DNA of 31,254 bases, taken from an uncultured Roseburia sp. (lineage in GTDB: Bacteria > Bacillota > Clostridia > Lachnospirales > Lachnospiraceae). Both the position numbers and the translations under genes were made by a program. The number at the start of each line of letters is the position of its first letter. The stretch's first letter is position 1. Positions 7,873-14,666 of the stretch are shown here, one piece after another. The stretch lies in the NCBI GenBank assembly GCA_900542495.1, contig UQNW01000028.1, forward strand, positions 1-31,254. The letters are read 5' to 3'. The notes under the pieces were generated by a model. The model made no database searches, was not told where the DNA came from, and saw only the letters and a list, made by a program, of their open reading frames with translations.

Positions 7873-8111
7873 AATTACGAAACTCATAGATATCATAGAT
7901 TAAATTGTAAAAAATTGACAAAAGCTTGAGAAGACACTGGGGAGCCGCCGGTTCTTAGAAAACAGCGGTTGTATTTCGTTCTGATTTATCAGATAGAAAT
8001 GCAAGCGTTGGTTTCTTAGTACCGCTGCGAGCGACACGTAACGAAAGTGTGTCTTCGAAAATTTTGTTAATTTCTCACAATCTTCACAACCTGAATTAGA
8101 GTTTCGTAATT
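7873..8111. repeat. 239-bp MITE-like palindromic element, copy A
   Basis: It is bounded by a perfect 13-bp terminal inverted repeat, AATTACGAAACTC (7873-7885) and GAGTTTCGTAATT (8099-8111). A second, inner inverted repeat has the form ACAAAA...GAAGACAC at 7918-7937 against GTGTCTTCGAAAATTTTGT at 8049-8067. The centre holds a hairpin around TCTGAT-tt-ATCAGA. It is clearly homologous over its whole length, in opposite orientation, to 17101-17334. No ORF or transposase is seen, so it would be non-autonomous. It fills the gap between the trpG remnant and trpC. Confidence 0.82.
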
Positions 8112-8118
8112 TTCTATT

Positions 8119-8214
8119 TTATTGTGACAGAAAATTCTCAATCATGTGTTTTCCATGTTCTGTATAGATAGATTCCGGATGAAACTGCAAACCATACACC
8201 GGAGAATCAATGCC
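8119..8214 (-). pseudogene. trpG: Anthranilate synthase glutaminase subunit, C-terminal remnant
   Basis: Only the last 31 codons remain: SPVYGLQFHPESIYTEHG followed by KHMIENFLSQ and a stop. FHPES contains the histidine and glutamate of the class I glutamine amidotransferase triad, but the nucleophile cysteine domain (about 150 residues) is gone. The fragment begins directly after the U-tract of the T-box terminator, so one deletion removed trpE and most of trpG while sparing the leader. An 89-codon frame runs through from the leader (from 8388) but has no sensible start. Confidence 0.88.
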
Positions 8215-8217
8215 TTT

Positions 8218-8623
8218 AAAAAAGTCCCTGACCAAAGCTTTTACTCTGGTCAGGGACGATTTTTCCTCGTGGTGCCACCCTTCTTCATGAAACATGTCAA
8301 ATTTCCTATGTAAGAACAAAGAGTTGCTATGCAATAAAAAAACGGACTTTCCAATCTCTTGGAAAATCCGCCACCAATCATGTCTCATCTCATTCCGATA
8401 CTTTAAACTGCCTGCCGCCTAATCTGACTGCCTGCAATTCCTATATCATACCTCTGTAACGTGAGGACACGGCATCTGCTACTACAACCGTTCTGCTGTT
8501 TCGCTTTGCTCTCACAAACCCATTCCTTATATAGTATCTTATCAGCTTTCCACCAGCCGCTGACTCTCTGTAAAGCATCCTATCAAGTACTCTCTTTGCT
8601 CATCGATTTTTCTTCTTCACTTG
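8218..8623 (-). ncRNA. T-box riboswitch leader of the trp operon (tRNA-Trp)
   Basis: This leader RNA senses uncharged tRNA to control transcription. Reading on the minus strand: the stem I apex AGAGAGTCAGCGGCTGGTGG gives the usual AG-bulge/distal-loop signature. A TGG at 8520-8522 (context GAATGGG) is the likely tryptophan specifier codon. A strong hairpin CGGATTTTCCAA/TTGGAAAGTCCG with a T-run lies in the stem III position. The conserved T-box GGGTGGCACCACGAG is at 8266-8280; its TGGC would pair with the tRNA acceptor end GCCA, as expected for tRNA-Trp. The terminator stem GTCCCTGACC/GGTCAGGGAC (8224-8233 with 8248-8257) is followed by six T. The next gene is the trpG remnant. All core elements look intact despite the damage downstream. 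Confidence 0.9.
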
Positions 8624-8629
8624 TCCGCT

Positions 8630-8658
8630 AGTTTATCGTATTAATGTTCTAATGTCAA
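8630..8658 (-). promoter_or_regulatory. Promoter of the trp operon
   Basis: TTGACA (complement of 8653-8658), a 17-nt spacer, then TAAACT (complement of 8630-8635). Transcription would start near 8623, at the T-box 5' end. The -35 lies only 8 nt beyond the stop codon of the upstream selenium-locus gene. Confidence 0.8.
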
Positions 8659-8665
8659 GAAGTTT

Positions 8666-10474
8666 TTATAAAATTTTCATATCCGGATATTTCTCGCTGA
8701 TTGGTTTTTTATACCCTTCTTCGCGCAAAATTTGAAGATCCTCTTTTGTCACGATTTTATCGTCGCTGCAATGCAGTATCTTTTTCGCATATTCTAATCT
8801 GTGGCAGACTTCTTTGATTGGTTTTCCAATTGCATGCGCTCCCATGACAATGACCACCTCATCAAAATAAGGAAAAAGAACCGGCTCCCACTCTGCCGGA
8901 GCCTTGATCGGCATATGCGCTGATCCGTCTGCTTCAACTAATATCTCGTCTGCCATGTATAACAGATCTTCCATGAGCAGTTCCGGCAACATTCCAAATT
9001 TTTCTGTGCCGGGAAGTGGCATTCCGGCTATGCAGTATCCATGCTGCTCTAAGATTTTCTGCACCTGCTTTTTAAATGCTCTTTCCGCTATTTTGCAATG
9101 ATTTACCGTTTTTTCCGAGTTCTCTATTTCCTTTAAATTTTCTGTATACTTTTCATTTCCTGAATTTTCTGTATATACAGCAAATATATCATTTTTCTCA
9201 GGTATCATCATTTTTGTGGTTGTGAGAATCAGTACCTTTTTCCCCTCCGCACGCAGCTTTTCTGCCCGTTCCATAATGCTTGTCGTCTTTCCACCTGCGC
9301 CAACATAGGCGGTCACTTTTCCCCGGTTCTCCGCCGCGATCTCTTTCATGGCATTTACCGCCTCTGCAACTTCTTCTTCCGTGTTAAAATAGGAAAAACT
9401 AAACCGCACCATGCCCTGTTCCACGGTTCCAAAATAAGTATGCATAAGCGGTGCACAATGAGCGCCTGCCCTTGTGGCGATCCCATAGTCCTGTGCAAGA
9501 CAGTCACTGACATAAGACGAGTCAAAATCTGTAAGATTGCAGGCTACGATTGCCGCTGTCTTATCTTCTTCGCCATAAAGACGAATTCCGGGAATGTTCT
9601 CTATCCCTCTTTGAAACTGTTTTGCAAGCGCCATTTCTTTTGCATGGATTTTCTCAATACCTGTCTCTTTGATCCATTGTAAGGCGGCATGGAGTCCTGC
9701 AATTCCGTGCCCGTTTAATGTTCCGGCTTCTAAAGCAGTCGGCAGTTCTTCCGGATGTTTTTTATCAAAAGAATGAACTCCGCTTCCCCCGGATAAAAGT
9801 GGATGCACACACACACCGTCTGCCAATGCGATTCCACCTGTTCCCTGCGGTCCGTAAAGCCCCTTATGTCCGGTAAACACAAGTGCCGTAATATGATTCT
9901 GTTCCATATCAATATCGATATTCCCCGCCGTCTGCGATGCATCTAAAATAAAATATAGATTATATTTTTTACATAAAGCACCTATTTCAGCTATATCATT
10001 ACCGTTTCCTGTTACATTAGAAGCATGCGTGCACACAATGGCTTTTGTGTTGTTTCTGATCGCAGCCTCCATTTTTTCATAGGATACCGTTCCTTTTTCT
10101 TCGCAGGAAAGAATCGTCAATTCCACTCCCTGCTGCTCGATCTCATAAAGTGGACGCAAAACACTATTATGCTCCATTGCAGTTGTGATCACATGATCGC
10201 CTCTCTGCAATAATCCCTTTATAACGATGTTCAGACTTTCTGTTGCGTTCATCGTGAAGATAACACGCTCCGCAGCAAGATTTTTCTCCCCGTCTTTCAT
10301 GTGAAACAACTCCGCGATCTGTTTTCTCGTCTGAAAAATGAGTCTGGATGTAAAAAGAGAAGCATCATTTGCCCCTCTTCCTGCATTTCCAATATAAGAA
10401 AATGATTCTTTTACTGCCTGCGCAACCACTTCTGGTTTCTGCAGAGTCGTTGCAGCATTATCAAAATAAATCAT
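8666..10474 (-). CDS. Fusion: cysteine desulfurase/selenocysteine lyase-like domain + YqeC domain
   Basis: A 602-residue fusion. Residues 1-385 are a class V aminotransferase of the NifS/CsdB type: MIYFDNAATT, PLP lysine K204 in FTGHKGLYGPQG, and catalytic cysteine C340 in RAGAHCAP. This domain mobilises S or Se from (seleno)cysteine. From about 387 a YqeC domain follows, with Walker-A-like GAGGKTTS (392-399) and VEADGSAHMPIKAP (513-526). YqeC is the putative accessory factor of selenium-dependent molybdenum hydroxylases. Family members usually continue beyond this end with an LNQxD-type segment; here the protein stops at KYPDMKIL just before it, so the C-terminus may be truncated. The start overlaps the end of yqeB by 14 nt, implying coupling. 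Confidence 0.88.
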   Translation of the reverse strand: MIYFDNAATTLQKPEVVAQAVKESFSYIGNAGRGANDASLFTSRLIFQTRKQIAELFHMKDGEKNLAAERVIFTMNATESLNIVIKGLLQRGDHVITTAMEHNSVLRPLYEIEQQGVELTILSCEEKGTVSYEKMEAAIRNNTKAIVCTHASNVTGNGNDIAEIGALCKKYNLYFILDASQTAGNIDIDMEQNHITALVFTGHKGLYGPQGTGGIALADGVCVHPLLSGGSGVHSFDKKHPEELPTALEAGTLNGHGIAGLHAALQWIKETGIEKIHAKEMALAKQFQRGIENIPGIRLYGEEDKTAAIVACNLTDFDSSYVSDCLAQDYGIATRAGAHCAPLMHTYFGTVEQGMVRFSFSYFNTEEEVAEAVNAMKEIAAENRGKVTAYVGAGGKTTSIMERAEKLRAEGKKVLILTTTKMMIPEKNDIFAVYTENSGNEKYTENLKEIENSEKTVNHCKIAERAFKKQVQKILEQHGYCIAGMPLPGTEKFGMLPELLMEDLLYMADEILVEADGSAHMPIKAPAEWEPVLFPYFDEVVIVMGAHAIGKPIKEVCHRLEYAKKILHCSDDKIVTKEDLQILREEGYKKPISEKYPDMKIL

Positions 10475-11360
10475 AACAAATTTCCTGCCTTTCCGGAAGA
10501 ATTCCTGCAGAAAGCAGTGCCTCTAACACGCCGCCTGCAATGCACCTTGCCTTATCAGAAATTGTAAAACAGTTCTCATACTCGGATTCTCTCGGATCGA
10601 TATCTGCGATTTTAAATCCCTTCGTCACCGGATAGCCGTCCCGGATCAGTCCACGCAGTATTCCCGAAATTGAAGCATAAACCGGGATTTTCTGTTCTGT
10701 AACATTCTGTTTGGTATCTTCTGCACTTTCGTCTATCGTGCCGTCCGGCTGTTTTTCTTTATAAATATAGGCAATGATCTCGCCCTTTTTTACATAATCT
10801 GCAATTTTTTTTGTTCCATACAGATAGCCTTCTGCCTCAGAATGAATGACACGCTCCTTTGTCACTCCTGCGATAGCACCCGGAACTCCGGTATTCGGAA
10901 TTGCAGTTCCTTCCTGAATGATTCTGCCAAGCTTATGTCCGCGCATTGTCTCCACAACCACATTCACATCATATCCAGCCGTAAATCCCGGACCTAATGC
11001 AACGGTAAATGGTGCCATAGCAAGGTTCGTTCCAAGATTTTTCTTGGCAAGGATTGCATCGACCACCGCCGCCGGTTTTGCTTCCCGGATGACTGCACCG
11101 TTCGCATCCACCATAAGCGGGATCATTCCCTGTGCGATCACTTCGTATGCTTCCTCTAATGTATCCACCTTTTTACAGGTGACACCTTCAATTGTGTAAG
11201 TTTCTTCATAAACAGCCTCTGAAAATGCAACATAGCGCCTGATTGCCGAAGGATATTCAATTTCAAGCACAAGCACGGCATACCCGCTCTGATGTAATTT
11301 GTAAATCGTGCCCGTGGCAATGTCACCGCCGCCACGGACAAGGATCAAATTTTTCTTCAT
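10461..11360 (-). CDS. yqeB: Selenium-dependent molybdenum hydroxylase accessory protein YqeB
   Basis: A 299-residue protein of the EF2563/YqeB family. It begins with an NAD-like Rossmann signature, LILVRGGGDIATGTIYKLHQSGY, typical of this family. LVDANGAVIREAKPAAVVDAILAKKN and ALGPGFTAGYDVNVVVETMRGH are further family hallmarks. It is one of the genes that co-occur with orphan selD and YqeC in genomes carrying selenium-labile molybdenum hydroxylases; its exact reaction is not established. It lies 16 nt downstream of yedF and overlaps the desulfurase-YqeC gene. Confidence 0.9.
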   Translation of the reverse strand: MKKNLILVRGGGDIATGTIYKLHQSGYAVLVLEIEYPSAIRRYVAFSEAVYEETYTIEGVTCKKVDTLEEAYEVIAQGMIPLMVDANGAVIREAKPAAVVDAILAKKNLGTNLAMAPFTVALGPGFTAGYDVNVVVETMRGHKLGRIIQEGTAIPNTGVPGAIAGVTKERVIHSEAEGYLYGTKKIADYVKKGEIIAYIYKEKQPDGTIDESAEDTKQNVTEQKIPVYASISGILRGLIRDGYPVTKGFKIADIDPRESEYENCFTISDKARCIAGGVLEALLSAGILPERQEICYDLF

Positions 11361-11376
11361 ACTGATTAAGCTCTTT

Positions 11377-12018
11377 CTATGGTTTTATGATATGGTCTGC
11401 TTCCATCATCGTCTGTGCGATCACATACATGTTTGTGACAGAACCAACTGCTAATTTTTCGGTCAGTCCATAATGGTTCAGACAGGTTCCACAGGTCACG
11501 ACCTCAACGCCCTGGGCTTCAAGGCTCTTTAAATCCTCAACAGAATCTGATCCCTCACTGCTTAAATATGCCCCCGAATTGAAAAGTAACACTGTCTGCG
11601 GCAGTTCGTCTAACTGTGTCAGCGCATAGATAAATCCTTTCATCAGCGTTTTTCCGAGTTTTTCATCCCCTTCGCCCATATGGTCTGCGCCAAGTACAAC
11701 AACCGTCTTTTTCTTTCTGGTATCCGGGATACATATTTCTTCTGCTTCCTCTGCCTGTGCGTCTTTGTTATCGCTTGTATTATTTTTCACAAAGTCCTCT
11801 GTCACTTCGATCCAGACTGTGTATTCCTGCTCGGATTTTTTCTCGCTCGTTGCTGTCAATCCTTTGTGATTTGCCATTTTTGTCAGGTTCTGCACTGCAA
11901 TCTCATTGTCAACTGCCACTTCCACGGTTCCTGCTTCCGTCATGCCCTGCATTGCATTTTTTGCCTCAATTACCGGTAATGGGCACTGTTTTCCTTTTGC
12001 ATCAATCTGAATTTTCAT
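11377..12018 (-). CDS. yedF: Selenium metabolism protein YedF (TusA-like + DsrE-like)
   Basis: A 213-residue, two-domain protein. The N-terminal 75 residues are a TusA/SirA-like fold with the sulfur- or selenium-carrying cysteine C12 in GKQCPLPVIEAKN. After an acidic linker rich in D, E and A, the C-terminal domain is DsrE/DsrF-like, with VVVLGADHMGEGDEKLGK and a cysteine pair CGTCLNHYGL. Proteins of this architecture are found beside selD and are thought to carry reactive selenium. The start MKIQIDAKGKQC was chosen because of GGAGGATAAAAGGA upstream and the family N-terminus. It follows selD by 53 nt. Confidence 0.92.
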   Translation of the reverse strand: MKIQIDAKGKQCPLPVIEAKNAMQGMTEAGTVEVAVDNEIAVQNLTKMANHKGLTATSEKKSEQEYTVWIEVTEDFVKNNTSDNKDAQAEEAEEICIPDTRKKKTVVVLGADHMGEGDEKLGKTLMKGFIYALTQLDELPQTVLLFNSGAYLSSEGSDSVEDLKSLEAQGVEVVTCGTCLNHYGLTEKLAVGSVTNMYVIAQTMMEADHIIKP

Positions 12019-12071
12019 TCCTTTTATCCTCCATGCTATATATTTTTTGTAAAAAATTTTGTTTTCGCTTG

Positions 12072-13097
12072 TCACATTTCACCTGTGACATAGATTTTCT
12101 TTTCTTTTTTCCGGACTACTTTTCCGATGATTCCACAGTCAAGTCCAAGTGCTTTGATCTCCGTAAGTGCCTGTTCTGCCTCATGTTCCGGAACTGCCAC
12201 CAAAAGTCCGCCTGATGTCTGCGGATCAAATAGAATTTCTTCCATGGCAAAACTACAATGATCAAATGCTGCCTGTGCACCGATATGATTGCGGTTTCTC
12301 TGCCCTGCCGCTGTAATGTAAAATTCTTCCACATAATCCTCACAGGCTTTGATATACGGAATCTGTGTTGCCTTAATCTCTGCAGAAAAAGCTTCGCCCA
12401 ACATCTCCCCTAAATGAACTAACAGTCCAAATCCTGTGATATCTGTGCATGCATGCACCTCATAATGCTTCAAAATCTCCGCTGCGTATTTATTTAACGT
12501 TGTCATGGACTCCACTGCCTGGTCAAACGCTTCCTTTGACGCCGCCTTCATGCGCGACGCTGTCATAACGATTCCAACGCCTAACGGTTTTGTCAAAATC
12601 AGACAGTCACCTTCCCTGCAATGATTATTTTCCAGAATTTTTTTCGGGTGAATGGTTCCCATTACGGACAATCCATACTTCACATCTGTGTCATTAATGG
12701 AATGACCTCCGGCTAACACACCGCCTGCCTCTGTGACTTTTTCGTTTCCACCGAGCAGGATCTGCCCTAAAACGTTGGCGTCCATACTTTCCGGAAAACA
12801 TACAATGTTTAATGCCGTTTTAACTTCTCCGCCCATTGCGTAGATATCACTCAATGCATTTGCCGCCGCGATTTTTCCAAACAGATAAGGATCTTCCACC
12901 ATTGGTGGAAAAAAATCGAGCGTCTGCACCACCGCAAGATCATCCGTGAGCTGGTACACCGCTGCATCATCCGAATGATCGAAGCCCACTAACAGGTTTG
13001 GATCTGCTTTTTTCGGTATCATTTTTAATACTTTGTCTAAAATGCCGGGACCAAGCTTCGCTGTGCAGCCACCGCCCTTGCAAAATTCATTTGTCAT
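12072..13097 (-). CDS. selD: Selenide, water dikinase
   Basis: A 341-residue ATP-dependent enzyme making selenophosphate from selenide. The active-site stretch GGGCTAKLGPG places Cys11 and Lys14 at the positions of the essential Cys and Lys; the residue is cysteine, with no in-frame TGA. DHSDDAAVY and LDFFPP form the first nucleotide-binding block, GGHSINDTDVKYG the metal site, and DITGFGLLVHLGEM and DPQTSGGLLV complete the PurM-like fold. AGGAG lies 8 nt before the chosen ATG (13095-13097); an ATG 6 nt earlier is also possible. It is first in the selenium operon. No selA, selB or selC is in the window, which fits use in molybdenum hydroxylase maturation. Confidence 0.95.
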   Translation of the reverse strand: MTNEFCKGGGCTAKLGPGILDKVLKMIPKKADPNLLVGFDHSDDAAVYQLTDDLAVVQTLDFFPPMVEDPYLFGKIAAANALSDIYAMGGEVKTALNIVCFPESMDANVLGQILLGGNEKVTEAGGVLAGGHSINDTDVKYGLSVMGTIHPKKILENNHCREGDCLILTKPLGVGIVMTASRMKAASKEAFDQAVESMTTLNKYAAEILKHYEVHACTDITGFGLLVHLGEMLGEAFSAEIKATQIPYIKACEDYVEEFYITAAGQRNRNHIGAQAAFDHCSFAMEEILFDPQTSGGLLVAVPEHEAEQALTEIKALGLDCGIIGKVVRKKEKKIYVTGEM

Positions 13098-13182
13098 GTT
13101 CATTTCTCCTGCTGGATGTATATCTTTTCTCATCCTCACTTATTGTACACGAAAACCTTTGAGAATTCATCCTTTTTTCCCT

Positions 13183-13210
13183 AGTTAATTTGAGAAATTA
13201 ACTGTATAAT
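13183..13210 (+). promoter_or_regulatory. 21-bp palindrome next to a -10 box in the divergent selD region
   Basis: AGTTAATTT-gag-AAATTAACT (13183-13203) is a perfect palindrome. It is followed at once by TATAAT (13205-13210), which would drive the plus-strand gene. The palindrome overlaps the place where the -35 should be, and no good -35 is seen, so it is a candidate operator. On the other strand TACAAT (complement of 13142-13147) is a possible -10 for selD. Confidence 0.45.
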
Positions 13211-13211
13211 A

Positions 13212-13424
13212 GTTATTGTTCAAACAGTACCTGAGCATTTTACTGCTCAGGTACGTAAGAACATGATTCATGTGTGAGCAGACTCCTTTTGCGAAGCAAA
13301 ACTTTAAATGGGTCTGCGAATCGTTACTGGAACGAGGAACGAGTGCACAGTAACGCATAATGTACGTAAGGCAAAAGTGAGCACACATATCACATGCCAA
13401 CCAATCACAACAGGAGTACCATTT
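13212..13424 (+). other. Structured 5' leader with three hairpins
   Basis: Between the TATAAT box and the start at 13425 lie about 210 nt with no ORF of their own. They form three stems. H1 is a perfect 11-bp stem GTACCTGAGCA/TGCTCAGGTAC (13227-13254). H2 is a nested stem GCAGAC...GTCTGC (13278-13317) enclosing TTTTGC-gaa-GCAAAA. H3 pairs CGTTACTG with CAGTAACG (13322-13355). GTACGTAAG occurs twice around the last two. It could be a regulatory leader or a palindromic intergenic repeat; I cannot match it to a known riboswitch class. Confidence 0.5.
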
Positions 13425-14636
13425 ATGGAGCAGACCAGCACAACCCCAAACCGCAAAAAGAAAAAACGATTTCGTAAATTCGGCATACTGCTTGTATGTC
13501 TTCTTCTGCTTGCTCTTGGCAGTTTTACCTATGTTTCCAATCATCCGCGCACAAAAATGCTTTTATCGGTTGTCTATTTTATGCAGCATACCTTAAACGA
13601 TCCCGCCTATATTGCTTATCACATTGATATTATGGAATTATGCCAGGATTACTTCAATGGAAATATTTCTTTTGAGGGAAAGGCTTATATGAATGACATT
13701 AAAAATTTTAATTACTCTTCTTCTATGAATATTTCCGGAGAACGGTCTTTTGAACAAAAAAAGCTTTCGATCATTTCCGATATGGATGTTCTGACACTGA
13801 ATGTAGGAGAAATGGATTTTTATATGAACGCAAATACGGTTTATTTTATGGTGCCAATGTTAGATAACTTATCTTACGCCATGACCACAAATAATACCTA
13901 TTTCAAAAAAGCGCCGGAGCTTACCCACGATATTGATCAGGAATGGTTTCATGATAATTTTTCGAATATTATTGAGTTGACAAGACAGATCCAGATTGAC
14001 AAAACCGGAAAGGTACACACCGATTCTGCCGGGAAAAAAAGTCACGAATATCTCGTTACAATTCCGAAAGGCTGTGGTGGTTTTATCTGGGAACTTTTAG
14101 GAATGGAAACTCCTGATTATGACATCCGCGTTTCACTCTATCTGACCGATCTCTGCCAGATGAGCCGTATGGAAGTTGACCTTTCCGATATCACGGAGGG
14201 GGCTTCTATGGTCATTGACGGAACCGACGTCAGCACCTGTATTCTAAGCTATGAGTTGCCGGATGATGAGCACATGACGCTTACCTATGTCCGCAATCCG
14301 TCCGTTACGCATGTGAATTTTCTTTATATGGACTGTCTCTATGAGACAAATCAGGGGGACGATTTTACCGCAAGCGGTTATATCACTGCTGAACCTGATG
14401 ACACAGGCTGCAAGATCAATATAAAAAATCTTTCCGTCAATCAGGGCGAAGAACTGCTTGGCAATTTTTCCTTTGTCGGAACAATCACTAAGAAAATGTC
14501 TTTGCCGGATATTTTCCGCAATGCAGACCTTGATTCACCTGATATGGAGCACATTGACTGGAAAACAGTGCGCAATGACACAGACGGTTTTGTACAGGAT
14601 GTCATTGACGAGGCAAAGAAAAGACTAGCAGACTGA
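13425..14636 (+). CDS. Membrane-anchored extracytoplasmic protein, unknown function
   Basis: A 403-residue protein not recognised as any named family. The N-terminus is basic (NRKKKKRFRKF), followed by one hydrophobic segment, GILLVCLLLLALGSFTYVS, at about residues 20-38; there is no lipobox and no clear signal-peptidase site, so it is probably N-in and anchored with the rest outside. The remainder is polar, beta-rich in character, with short stretches such as WELLGMETPDYDIRVSLYLTD and no catalytic motif I can name. The start was chosen because CAGGAG lies 8 nt upstream; the open frame extends to 13308 through the hairpin leader but that part looks noncoding. It is the only long plus-strand gene between the IS remnant and larC. 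Confidence 0.8.
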   Translation: MEQTSTTPNRKKKKRFRKFGILLVCLLLLALGSFTYVSNHPRTKMLLSVVYFMQHTLNDPAYIAYHIDIMELCQDYFNGNISFEGKAYMNDIKNFNYSSSMNISGERSFEQKKLSIISDMDVLTLNVGEMDFYMNANTVYFMVPMLDNLSYAMTTNNTYFKKAPELTHDIDQEWFHDNFSNIIELTRQIQIDKTGKVHTDSAGKKSHEYLVTIPKGCGGFIWELLGMETPDYDIRVSLYLTDLCQMSRMEVDLSDITEGASMVIDGTDVSTCILSYELPDDEHMTLTYVRNPSVTHVNFLYMDCLYETNQGDDFTASGYITAEPDDTGCKINIKNLSVNQGEELLGNFSFVGTITKKMSLPDIFRNADLDSPDMEHIDWKTVRNDTDGFVQDVIDEAKKRLAD

Positions 14637-14649
14637 TCTTTTCTTTGCC
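14612..14649. terminator. Terminator-like hairpin between convergent genes
   Basis: GGCAAAGAAAAG (14612-14623) and CTTTTCTTTGCC (14638-14649) form a perfect 12-bp inverted repeat spanning the stop codon of the plus-strand gene and lying just past the end of the alpha-galactosidase gene. There is no clean T-run on either side. Terminating transcription in both directions is inferred. Confidence 0.55.
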
Positions 14650-14666
14650 CCTCGACTGCTTTCCTG

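Noticed and set aside
8119..8388. A leader peptide with tandem tryptophan codons (DWWRI) as a classical attenuator
   Set aside because: The frame has no good ribosome binding site and no stop before it runs into the trpG remnant. The T-box signals explain regulation; the TGGTGG is part of the stem III region.
12072..13097. Selenocysteine (in-frame TGA) in SelD
   Set aside because: The active-site codon is TGC (Cys) and the frame is uninterrupted.
13308..13424. N-terminal extension of the membrane protein
   Set aside because: The extension overlaps hairpins H2 and H3, has low-complexity translation, and a good ribosome binding site precedes the ATG at 13425.
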